A stretch of DNA of 64,000 bases from a virus, in IMG/VR virus record IMGVR_UViG_3300019458_000024, positions 98,638 to 162,637 of that record; one strand, given 5' to 3'. Positions 50,490 to 59,028 of the stretch are shown piece after piece. How positions within the stretch are numbered: position 1 is the stretch's first letter; every line of letters begins with the position of its first letter. The translations under genes and the position numbers were made by a program. The notes beneath the pieces are model-generated. The model was given only the letters and a program-made list of their open reading frames with translations. It was not told where the DNA came from and searched no databases.

Positions 50490-52336
50490 GAATTCGTAGA
50501 TCAGGATCGGTAATGCAAGGCGGTTTGAGTTTTCAACCCGCTGATTACGGACATTTGAATATGTCTAATCCTGTTATGGGTGTAATTTTAAATGTGTTCT
50601 CTGCTGATGATTCTTTGAATGAGGCTGCGAAGGCTTTTCACGACCATAAAGGATCATTCTGTGCGGCCAAAGTATTAGTACTACAAGACGGCACAGACTC
50701 TCCAATTCTTCTTCCTAATGTAATTATTTTACCTCCATCAGGATCCGGACACGATGATTACGCTGAAGAAACTCCACGAGGAACTACAGGTACTATTGAT
50801 GGAAGTGTACTAAAGACCGGTTACAGAGATGTACCTCCGTGGAAGTTAAATGGGGATTGGTGCGTAAGTCCTGAAACCAAAATTTTATGCAGTGATTTAA
50901 CTTGGAAGAAGGCGTGTGACGTAACTGTTGGACAAGAACTTGTAGGGTTTAATGAAGATTTAAAAGATAAAAAACTTAAAGGGAGTGTTGTTGAAGCAGT
51001 AAAAAAATTAATAAAACCGTGTGTTAAAATAACCACTACCAAGGGTAGTATTGTTTGTAGTAAAGACCACATGTGGGTAATTCGAAAACCATATGGAAAC
51101 GTAAAAAACCAAGCTGGTAAATGTGGGTGGGTAAAAGCAGAAGACGCTAAAGAAGGAGATCAAATTTCATATTTTACGGATCCTTGGGAAGTGGAAAATT
51201 CACATGATGCAGGTTATTTAGCTGGATTTTTTGATGGAGAAGGATGGATAAGTCCAAAAAAATGGAGATCTGGAATAGGATTTGGACAAAATCCAGGACC
51301 AGTGTTAGATAAAATACTAGCTTTATTGTCTGAAAGAGGATTTAACTTTACTAAAAAAGAGACTAGAGACTATACATCGTTCAATCCAGCCACATATAGG
51401 TGTGAAAAATTTAAAATTACTGGACTAAGTAGACCTTCATTGCGGTTTCTAGGCAGTATTAGACCTACTAGACTTTTGACACATAGCCGATTTCAATGGG
51501 AAGGAGCGTCATGGAAGGGACCTAGAAAAGATATAGTTAAAATATTAAGTGTTGAAGACGTGGGCGACCAAGAAGTAATTGCTATTCAAACTAGCACTAG
51601 GACCTTTATTGCGGACGGGTACCTTTCTCATAATTGTGTGTGCTTGTTTTTAGGCGGAAGCATACACATGCCTATTATGATTAATTATTTTCCACATCCA
51701 GGTAATAGAAAAGATCCTTGTACTAATGGAACATCTCCAGATTCGTTGATTCAAGGAAGGCGCATTGCCAAAAGATTTCAGGGAACTAGGGCGGTTCTTA
51801 CCTCTAAAGGAAGCTTGCTATTAGATACGTCAAAAGCGGGCCACGCTCTTGAGGATAATCGACTAGATAGAAAAGAAACAAACGAAGGTGGAGACATAAA
51901 ATTAACCGTAAAAACAGACAGAGAATTAGAGGTTAATTTTAATAAACCTGTATTCGATGAAAATGAACCTGATTTCCTTTGGGATCGTAGAGAAATCAAT
52001 TCTAAGGAAGATAGGGACGACACAGCCACTAGGCTTCTTATGAACAAAGACTTCATACGAGCACTAGCTGGGCAGGTTGTAGAGATAGCTTCCGCCCAAA
52101 ATATTTATTTAGGAACGCAGGCTACCGCAACGGAAAATTTTGTATTAGGACAAGAACTTAAATCATTACTTATAACAATTCTTAATGCTTTGATTTCTCA
52201 TAAACATCCAACTGGAGTAGGACCATCTGGTCCGCCACTGCCTCCTGAACTCAGTGATTTTACCTCCGCTTTATCTGATGTAAATGCTGAGACTATTCTA
52301 AGTACTTGGATTTATGGACAAAAGGACCCACCATAA
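50486..52336 (+). CDS. baseplate OB-fold (gpV/gp5-like) protein, interrupted by an intein
   Basis: The 616-residue precursor contains 358 extein residues and a 258-residue intein. The joined segment PPWKLNGDW plus CVCLFLGGSIHMPIMINYFP is an OB-fold element of baseplate hub/spike base proteins. C-terminal residues (FIRALAGQVVEIASAQNIYL, then LLITILNALISHKHP) fit this class. It lies between the hub and the gp25-like genes. Splicing is needed because the intein splits the OB barrel. Confidence 0.75.
   Translation: MRIRRSGSVMQGGLSFQPADYGHLNMSNPVMGVILNVFSADDSLNEAAKAFHDHKGSFCAAKVLVLQDGTDSPILLPNVIILPPSGSGHDDYAEETPRGTTGTIDGSVLKTGYRDVPPWKLNGDWCVSPETKILCSDLTWKKACDVTVGQELVGFNEDLKDKKLKGSVVEAVKKLIKPCVKITTTKGSIVCSKDHMWVIRKPYGNVKNQAGKCGWVKAEDAKEGDQISYFTDPWEVENSHDAGYLAGFFDGEGWISPKKWRSGIGFGQNPGPVLDKILALLSERGFNFTKKETRDYTSFNPATYRCEKFKITGLSRPSLRFLGSIRPTRLLTHSRFQWEGASWKGPRKDIVKILSVEDVGDQEVIAIQTSTRTFIADGYLSHNCVCLFLGGSIHMPIMINYFPHPGNRKDPCTNGTSPDSLIQGRRIAKRFQGTRAVLTSKGSLLLDTSKAGHALEDNRLDRKETNEGGDIKLTVKTDRELEVNFNKPVFDENEPDFLWDRREINSKEDRDDTATRLLMNKDFIRALAGQVVEIASAQNIYLGTQATATENFVLGQELKSLLITILNALISHKHPTGVGPSGPPLPPELSDFTSALSDVNAETILSTWIYGQKDPP
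50861..51634 (+). mobile_element. intein with LAGLIDADG homing endonuclease, inserted in baseplate OB protein
   Basis: The intein begins CVSPETKILC (TGC 50861) and ends LSHN at 51634 before Cys+1; 258 residues. Block B is CSKDHMWVI; a LAGLIDADG helix is seen as YLAGFFDGEGW, with only one clear copy, so the endonuclease may be homodimeric or partly decayed. Its final block is VIAIQTSTRTFIADGYLSHN. Confidence 0.92.
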
Positions 52337-52866
52337 TGGCTATGTCAGAAACACTGTTAGCGAGTCAATTATTGAATCTTTCTTCTAATCCAACCGACGT
52401 GGAAGCAGACGCTATTACACGCTTTCTAAGCGCATACGGCACGTTTTTAGTAGGTACGGGGGTGGGTGACGGAGCTACCGCAAATGGAGTCCCTATAAGC
52501 CCAGCAGCTGTCACCGCAGCAGCAGCCGCAGCAGGTCCAACTCTAGTAGGAATGTCTGCTCCTGGTCCATTTAACATGTATCATCAAGCACTTACAAAAA
52601 TCCCACAAGCCGTATCCCAAGGCGCAGCATCGTTCTGGGGAGCCCTAGCAGCTAACCCAAGTGCGGCCTTTCCAGGAGCAATTGCAATGACCCCACCTCC
52701 TCATGCTGGATTATATTCACAATTTCCAGTAGTTATGGCTGATAATACATCAAATGCAGCCACTGCTCAAGAGGCAGCGGATAATACAGCAGCGTTGCTG
52801 TACGCAGAAGCAGTAGTTGGTGGTACAGTAACCTTCCCAGGACCCGCAGTATTTCCTATAATTTAG
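52336..52866 (+). CDS. hypothetical Ala-rich baseplate-region protein
   Basis: The 176-residue protein starts at an ATG overlapping the previous stop. It is very Ala/Pro/Gly-rich (PAAVTAAAAAAGPTLVGMSA) and weakly charged. Its position between OB-fold and gp25-like genes suggests a baseplate or tail-tip component. I do not recognise it. Confidence 0.55.
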   Translation: MAMSETLLASQLLNLSSNPTDVEADAITRFLSAYGTFLVGTGVGDGATANGVPISPAAVTAAAAAAGPTLVGMSAPGPFNMYHQALTKIPQAVSQGAASFWGALAANPSAAFPGAIAMTPPPHAGLYSQFPVVMADNTSNAATAQEAADNTAALLYAEAVVGGTVTFPGPAVFPII

Positions 52867-52873
52867 TGTAGTT

Positions 52874-54724
52874 ATGAGTAGTGACAAAGGCAGCACAATA
52901 ACTAGTTTAGAATCTGTTAGAGCTAATTGGAACATTTCCACTAGATCTAATAGTAATAAACTTTATAGACTGGCGCTGCTAAATGCAGAAGAGTTGGATG
53001 TAGTTTCTCCTCATCTAGCACCCGGTGTTTCTTCTAGATTTTTAGAAGGGGAACCTGTTGAGTTTGTCTTTGATGTCAATCCTAAGTCTATTGATGTGGA
53101 AGAGCCGGCTGCAGTGCAGATTATTCCCACACAGGATGGGTCACAATTTGTAGAACATCAAGGAAATATTTACAAAAATATCCTTATTGCGGGAACAACA
53201 GGGCTTCGACCTAACAAAAGGAATACAGGATTAATTCCCATACTGGGTATTCCTAATCCTTTTGCTGCGCCAAACACTATTGAAAATGCAAATTCAGGGT
53301 TGCCACCTGGAGAAGTTAGTGGTTTTGAATCACTACTTAAACTTAGAAATTTGTTTAGAGCGTACAACGACATAAAAAGAGATCCTAATTTTGCATCTAA
53401 AGTAGTGATGATGTGGGAAAACGGAAAAGAAGGAGAATTTTATGTCGTAGAACCTGTATCTTTTAAAACTCGCCGTGACTCTAGTTCTCCGGTAACGGCC
53501 ATGTACGAGATTCAGCTAAGAACTATAGGAAAGTTAAATTATTTTATTTTTCCAAGGGAAACAGACTCTAGATTGAACCTTACAGGAGTATTAAGTATTC
53601 CAGCGCAGTTTAATGAAATTGCAAGAAAATTAAATTTTGCGCTTTCTACACTAGCATCAATCCCAGACAATCTTGTTGGTGTTACTCAGGCAGCGTTGTC
53701 AACTGTCATTATTCCAGCAACGAGAGTATTCAATAATATTACCAGTGTTTCAAACGCTGTGGGCAGGGCTTTTACGGTACCAAGAAATGCTGTGTCTCTT
53801 TTGTCAACTAGTTCTTTAGATTTGATGGTTTCCTTGCAAAGAATAGAAGCAGAAAGGAATGCCGGTAATCAAAGAGGAACTACTACACTGCACAGCACAG
53901 CATGGAAAGCTGCTAAAGATATTTTCAGAGCTGCGGCACAATCATTTTCAATAGATTCTTTGTACGCAGAAGGTGCTGGAGAAAAATTTAATACAAGAAA
54001 TTCTGCTTATTTTGATCCTGTAACTGGGGCGCCTAGAACAGGCGGTAGTCCAACAAATCTTTCTGAAGTAGCGACGCCGGGCGGTACGGAAATTGCAACA
54101 GTATACAATCATGATACTATTTTTACTTTAGCGTTGCGATTGTTAGGCGACGCTGCTAGATGGAAAGAATTGGTAATTCTTAACAATTTGAAATATCCGT
54201 ACGTAGATGTTACTGGTGATGGAAAAGACATACTTCGTCCAACTGACCAAATACTTTTTCCTTCAAATTTTACAGGAGGAACGTCTGCGGTAGTTCAAGA
54301 CATCAATAAGGACGAAACTCCACTCACCAAACGACTAGGAAGAGATTTAAAATTACAATCTATACAGGAATTAAGTGGGATAGAAACCTTTGATCTATCT
54401 ATAAATACTAAAGGAGATTTAGAGCTGATAGATGGTGTAGAAAACCTTAAACAAGCGGTTAGGATTAAATTCTCTACAGAAAAAGGAAGTTTGCCTACGC
54501 ATCCTAGATTCGGTTTGTCCGCTCCAATAGGAAGAAAAATCAGTATTCGTTCAATTATTGGATTTCAAGTTGACACAAGAACGTCCTTGTTACAAGACTC
54601 ACGAATATCAACTGTAAATGGTTTAAACTTTAGTGTAGACGGTAATGTCCTATTTATTAAAGCCAGTCTGGGCGTAGTTGGAACTGATAATTCAGTTGGC
54701 GTGGTCTTAGAGGCGAGGAGATAG
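52874..54724 (+). CDS. baseplate protein: LysM-like plus gp25-like wedge domain
   Basis: The 616-residue protein combines a large N-terminal region, a LysM-like peptidoglycan or docking motif (YNHDTIFTLALRLLGDAARW through RPTDQILFPS, about 412-470), and a C-terminal gp25/gpW-like wedge domain (RDLKLQSIQELSGIETFDLS through FSTEKGSLPTHPRFGL). In many phages gp53/LysM and gp25 are separate genes, so this is a fusion. It lies directly before baseplate J, the usual partner of gp25. Confidence 0.82.
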   Translation: MSSDKGSTITSLESVRANWNISTRSNSNKLYRLALLNAEELDVVSPHLAPGVSSRFLEGEPVEFVFDVNPKSIDVEEPAAVQIIPTQDGSQFVEHQGNIYKNILIAGTTGLRPNKRNTGLIPILGIPNPFAAPNTIENANSGLPPGEVSGFESLLKLRNLFRAYNDIKRDPNFASKVVMMWENGKEGEFYVVEPVSFKTRRDSSSPVTAMYEIQLRTIGKLNYFIFPRETDSRLNLTGVLSIPAQFNEIARKLNFALSTLASIPDNLVGVTQAALSTVIIPATRVFNNITSVSNAVGRAFTVPRNAVSLLSTSSLDLMVSLQRIEAERNAGNQRGTTTLHSTAWKAAKDIFRAAAQSFSIDSLYAEGAGEKFNTRNSAYFDPVTGAPRTGGSPTNLSEVATPGGTEIATVYNHDTIFTLALRLLGDAARWKELVILNNLKYPYVDVTGDGKDILRPTDQILFPSNFTGGTSAVVQDINKDETPLTKRLGRDLKLQSIQELSGIETFDLSINTKGDLELIDGVENLKQAVRIKFSTEKGSLPTHPRFGLSAPIGRKISIRSIIGFQVDTRTSLLQDSRISTVNGLNFSVDGNVLFIKASLGVVGTDNSVGVVLEARR

Positions 54725-54727
54725 ACA

Positions 54728-56560
54728 ATGGCTTTTGTACCACGCGGTTATCAACAAATTCGGGATGACATGTTGGCATTTATTAGAATGCAAACTGAGC
54801 TTACGGATTTTGAAATCGGTTCAGTAATTCGAACTATTGTAGAAGCAGCTGCCCTAGAGGATGATGAGCAGTATTTTCAAATGGTTCAACTGCTGGATGC
54901 CTTCAGGCTGTCCTCAGCATCTGGGCAAGACCTTAATGACCGTGTTGAAGAATTTGGACTTATTAGACTGCAGCCCGCATCGTCGTCAGGAACGATAGTA
55001 ATAACTGACGGTACATTAGTAACAGACACACTTGCTTTCAACTCTCCAGCAGGCTCCGCTACTGTTACATTGGATGATAGTACAGACTTTCCGACCACCC
55101 CTTTTGTTTTAAGAATTGGCGAAGGTACCGTAGTAGTTGAAGACGTGTCTATCGCTAGTAACAACACTGGAACAGGTGTATTAACTCTGGTGGGGTTGAC
55201 TGCAAATGCGCACGACGCTGGAGAACGCGCTTCTGTAGTTTCTGGCGCTGCTGATAAACTACTTTCCTCTGGCATTAGGGTGCAGGTTCCTGCTACAGGA
55301 GATGAAGAGGCCATAACGTTTGTTACTGTGGAAGAAGGAACATTAGTTAATGGCAATTTTGACAGCACATCTATAAGAACCAGAGCAGAAGTTCCAGGGT
55401 CTGTTGGTAATATTGGCGTTGGTAAAATAGAAGAATTTATATCCAGTCCTCCATTCGATGGAGCCAGTGTTACAAATAGAGTCAATTTTGGTGGTGGTCG
55501 CGACCTAGAAACAGATGCACAACTCAGGGATCGTGCTAGATCTGCAATCCAATCGTTGTCGCGAGGAACTGTTCTTGCTTTAAAAGAAGGCGTAATCGGT
55601 GTTGCAGATGAGGTCACTGGTCAAAGTGTCACAACGTCTAATCTTTTAGAATCATTTGTAACTAATGAAGTGACTGTTTTTATTGATGACGGAACAGGTT
55701 TTGTACCAGACCAAGTTCAATTGGCGCGTACTGAACTTGCAGTGGCTACATTAATCGGCGCCACTATGTTTACTGTGGTAGATGCTACAGACTTTCCTGA
55801 AGAGGGAACTTTAATTGTAAGTACAGAAGACCCTGGTCAAATAGAAATCCTTGATTTTTCTGGAGTAAACTATACCACTAATATTATTTCATTAGTTAGT
55901 CCTACTACAGCTGTTCATGACATTGCTGATGAAGTTTCTGTAGTTGATTTAATTGAAGATGATTCTGAAGCTGGTCGAAACTTTTTCCAAACCAGCAATT
56001 TTCCTATAGTAGAAAATTCTCAACGCATCTGGTTAGACAGTGGCGGTGGCGGGTCTCCAGTTTTACAAGCAGAGAATACGGATTACAATTTCAATCGTGG
56101 AACTGGACAAATTGAATTTATTGGAGCTGGAGTAGCCCAAGATTCCATTATAGTAGCGCACTACAACTACTACACTGGCTTGTTAGCTACTGTTCAAAAA
56201 GTAATAGACGGAGACCCAGACGATCCTGTTAATTTTCCAGGAATTCGCGCAGCAGGTATTAGAGTTTTTGCGGAAACTCCCATTATCAGAAGAATTACAG
56301 TTCGTGCCTCTATTGTAGCTATTCCAGGAATCCAAGAAAATGATCTGATTCCTTTGGTGCAAGAGGCATTGGAAAGCTACATAAATGGTTTAGGAATTGG
56401 CGAAGATGTTATTGTTGCTGAATTAATTGAACGTGCTATGCGCGTTGATGGGATGTTGGACGTTACTATATCTTTGCCAACCGGCAATGTCGTTATTCTA
56501 GAAAATGAACTTCCTCGTGCTTTTGATACAAATGGCAACTCATTGGTGGATGTCGCTTAA
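54728..56560 (+). CDS. baseplate J-like wedge protein
   Basis: The 610-residue protein fits the J family: an N-terminal helical part (YQQIRDDMLAFIRMQTELTD, then DFEIGSVIRTIVEAAALEDD), a RDLETDAQLRDRARSAIQSL segment, and a C-terminal AIPGIQENDLIPLVQEALES. Two beta modules of about 60 residues (around 100-165 and 345-400) are inserted and recur in the next two proteins. It overlaps the following gene by one base. Confidence 0.88.
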   Translation: MAFVPRGYQQIRDDMLAFIRMQTELTDFEIGSVIRTIVEAAALEDDEQYFQMVQLLDAFRLSSASGQDLNDRVEEFGLIRLQPASSSGTIVITDGTLVTDTLAFNSPAGSATVTLDDSTDFPTTPFVLRIGEGTVVVEDVSIASNNTGTGVLTLVGLTANAHDAGERASVVSGAADKLLSSGIRVQVPATGDEEAITFVTVEEGTLVNGNFDSTSIRTRAEVPGSVGNIGVGKIEEFISSPPFDGASVTNRVNFGGGRDLETDAQLRDRARSAIQSLSRGTVLALKEGVIGVADEVTGQSVTTSNLLESFVTNEVTVFIDDGTGFVPDQVQLARTELAVATLIGATMFTVVDATDFPEEGTLIVSTEDPGQIEILDFSGVNYTTNIISLVSPTTAVHDIADEVSVVDLIEDDSEAGRNFFQTSNFPIVENSQRIWLDSGGGGSPVLQAENTDYNFNRGTGQIEFIGAGVAQDSIIVAHYNYYTGLLATVQKVIDGDPDDPVNFPGIRAAGIRVFAETPIIRRITVRASIVAIPGIQENDLIPLVQEALESYINGLGIGEDVIVAELIERAMRVDGMLDVTISLPTGNVVILENELPRAFDTNGNSLVDVA

Positions 56561-59025
56561 TGAGAAATAAAGTACAAAGCGCCATTAGAGAGTGTCGAGA
56601 CCAACTTTTTCTTGATACGGCGGATGACATTAGACTTGATGTCGTTTCCAGTAATCTTGGAATGGACAGATCTAATGTTAATTTCAGTGATGACGAATGG
56701 CGATATGCAGTAAAGGAAATAGCACTTCAAGGCAAACAAGTTAGAAACATATTTTATAGGGCTCTAGAGGTCATATTAGGACCACAAAAGACTAGAATCG
56801 CAAATCTTGACATTGCTCCATTTGTAGATGAGGAAATAGTTCATTTTGAAGATTCCAGTAATTTACTTCAACTAGGAACGCTAATATTCGATCCAGGACT
56901 CACTACAGAAGAGACGGTAGCATTTTGTTTTCGAGATTTGGAAACTAACAAAGTATTTTTAGAGTCTGCGTTGTTGTTTGATCATGCTGCGTTAGACCCT
57001 GCGTCTAACTTGTTAGAAAGTGATCACTCTGCAGGAGTAACAACGTTAAACTTAGTAAATTCAAACAGTTTTCCAACTACCGGGTTTCCTTATCCAATTA
57101 TTGTAGATAGAGGTACAGAGTTTGAAGAAACATTAGTGGTAACTGCTAATAATACTATTTCAGATACACTAACCCTTCAAAATCCAACAATGTTTGACCA
57201 CGCTGGTCCGAAGTCTACCTTTGTTAGAAAGCCCCTCAACGCAGCGGCACCGGACGGACGGACATTTTTACAATTGGACAACGAAGATACCAGATCCTTT
57301 CCAGCTGCCGGTTATGTGCGATTGGCTTTTGGTGATCCTGGAGAAGAGACTATTGAATTCATTGAAAATTCCATAGAAGATGATGTTCTATATCTTAGGA
57401 CACCTCTCATATTTTCACACGTTGCAGGAGAGTCAGTAGAACTAGTTACTCCAGGAGCTGAAGTAGAAACATGCTCAGTAATTCAACAAGGTGTTGATTG
57501 GAGTATCCATGAAACTACTCCTAATAAAATTATTATTGTAGTTCCTGCAGGGTCTCTAACTATAACTCTCAGAGATGCTTCTTATCTACATGACGCTGTT
57601 TTGCCTCCTTACGCCACTGCACTGTCATCAAATCTTATGTCAACAGATGTTGTTATTGAGGTTGTTGACTCTAGTGGATTGCCTGTTGCTGGAATTGTAG
57701 AAATAAATGGAACGCATATTTTTTACATAGACAAAGACGACACTACAGATACGCTTTTTCTTCCTAGGGACGCAGGAATTGCCGCACTAGCTGGATCAAC
57801 TGTAAATTTAGTGAGACCTGTATACTCAGGCACAGACTTAGAAGAAGGAAATCTCAGGGATGCTTTTGGAAACATACAAGCAGACCAATTTTCTGGACCT
57901 TATTTATTTGATATAACACAACAAGCACCAACTATAGTATCTTCAAGATTGAATGAAACACTACCAACTCCTACCAGAGTTGCATTCGCGCAAAGTACAG
58001 GAAACACGGCTATAGAGGTTAAAGATGTTTTTGATTGGCCTGCACCACCGTTCACTCCTTTTCCCGTTAGAATAGGACTGGGCACAGGTTTTGAAGAGAC
58101 TACTACCTGCATTGATAGAACCCTTAGAGTTGGCACAACCACCTCAGTTCTAGGTGTGCACCCTCCAACTACTACCATTCAAGCTTCTGATACCACAGCT
58201 TTTCCTCAATCAAATGGAGTAGATCCAGCAGGATATAGAATAATTATTAATCAAGGAGGACCTGCCGAAGAGATTGTAATTGTTTCTAGTGTAATATCTG
58301 GAGCGCCCGGATTCTTTAATCTTGTCAATGCTACTGTTTTTCCCCACACCACAGGGCAATCTATTAGACTTTTAAACGACGTATTGTCAGTTGACCCATT
58401 AACACAACCACACGCTGCTGATCAAATAAATCCTAGTGTTTTTGGACACTTAGTTGAAAAACTTGTCGAAACTTTAGAATTGGAACCTGGCGGAGGTACA
58501 CAATTTCCTGATAATGGAACTGTTTATCTTAATTTTGGTAAAGAGAGGTTAACTGTAAGACAGAAAATTGTAAGTGCAACTCCTACAATTCTTACCATGT
58601 CAAACACTTCTATATTCCCAACTACTGATTTTCCCTATAAAATAGTGGTGGGACAAGGTTTGCCGCAAGAGGAAATAACGTCAGTTACAGCAAACAACAC
58701 TGGGCTTAATCAATTAACTGTAAGTCCAGCTTTGGTAGGCAGTTTTGCAGCAGGAGATTATGTAGTGTTTGCAGCAGGTTTACCGACTACAGTAGACTAC
58801 AACAATAAGGTGGTAGATGTATTAGAATTGTCTACACCAACCGGTTTTACTTCTGGCTATACTAATGGTGAAAATGTAGTGCTTACTGGAGGAGCTAGCG
58901 AACCAGATATATCTGGCAATTCTTTTTCTTTTAAATTACCTCCAAATCCTGCTGATAGAATAAATTTTCTTTTCGATTTGATCCGGGCTGCCGGTGTTGA
59001 AATTGTTTTTGTGGAAGACAGGTGA
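56560..59025 (+). CDS. baseplate wedge protein with repeated beta modules
   Basis: The 821-residue protein starts with a helical domain (about 1-70) and continues with about six variable copies of a 60-residue beta module with the pattern sFPttG...I..G...EE...v....n.LTL......H.aG..v; for example NSNSFPTTGFPYPIIVDRGT and NTSIFPTTDFPYKIVVGQGL. The C-terminal LFDLIRAAGVEIVFVEDR is like baseplate wedge ends. It lies between baseplate J and the fibre, so it likely links baseplate and fibre. Confidence 0.7.
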   Translation: MRNKVQSAIRECRDQLFLDTADDIRLDVVSSNLGMDRSNVNFSDDEWRYAVKEIALQGKQVRNIFYRALEVILGPQKTRIANLDIAPFVDEEIVHFEDSSNLLQLGTLIFDPGLTTEETVAFCFRDLETNKVFLESALLFDHAALDPASNLLESDHSAGVTTLNLVNSNSFPTTGFPYPIIVDRGTEFEETLVVTANNTISDTLTLQNPTMFDHAGPKSTFVRKPLNAAAPDGRTFLQLDNEDTRSFPAAGYVRLAFGDPGEETIEFIENSIEDDVLYLRTPLIFSHVAGESVELVTPGAEVETCSVIQQGVDWSIHETTPNKIIIVVPAGSLTITLRDASYLHDAVLPPYATALSSNLMSTDVVIEVVDSSGLPVAGIVEINGTHIFYIDKDDTTDTLFLPRDAGIAALAGSTVNLVRPVYSGTDLEEGNLRDAFGNIQADQFSGPYLFDITQQAPTIVSSRLNETLPTPTRVAFAQSTGNTAIEVKDVFDWPAPPFTPFPVRIGLGTGFEETTTCIDRTLRVGTTTSVLGVHPPTTTIQASDTTAFPQSNGVDPAGYRIIINQGGPAEEIVIVSSVISGAPGFFNLVNATVFPHTTGQSIRLLNDVLSVDPLTQPHAADQINPSVFGHLVEKLVETLELEPGGGTQFPDNGTVYLNFGKERLTVRQKIVSATPTILTMSNTSIFPTTDFPYKIVVGQGLPQEEITSVTANNTGLNQLTVSPALVGSFAAGDYVVFAAGLPTTVDYNNKVVDVLELSTPTGFTSGYTNGENVVLTGGASEPDISGNSFSFKLPPNPADRINFLFDLIRAAGVEIVFVEDR

Positions 59026-59028
59026 TAG

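Noticed and set aside
54886-55617. Long minus-strand open frame (243 codons) opposite baseplate J
   Set aside because: It lies wholly inside a well-supported plus-strand gene, lacks a ribosome-binding site, and its composition is the mirror of Thr/Val-rich coding sequence.
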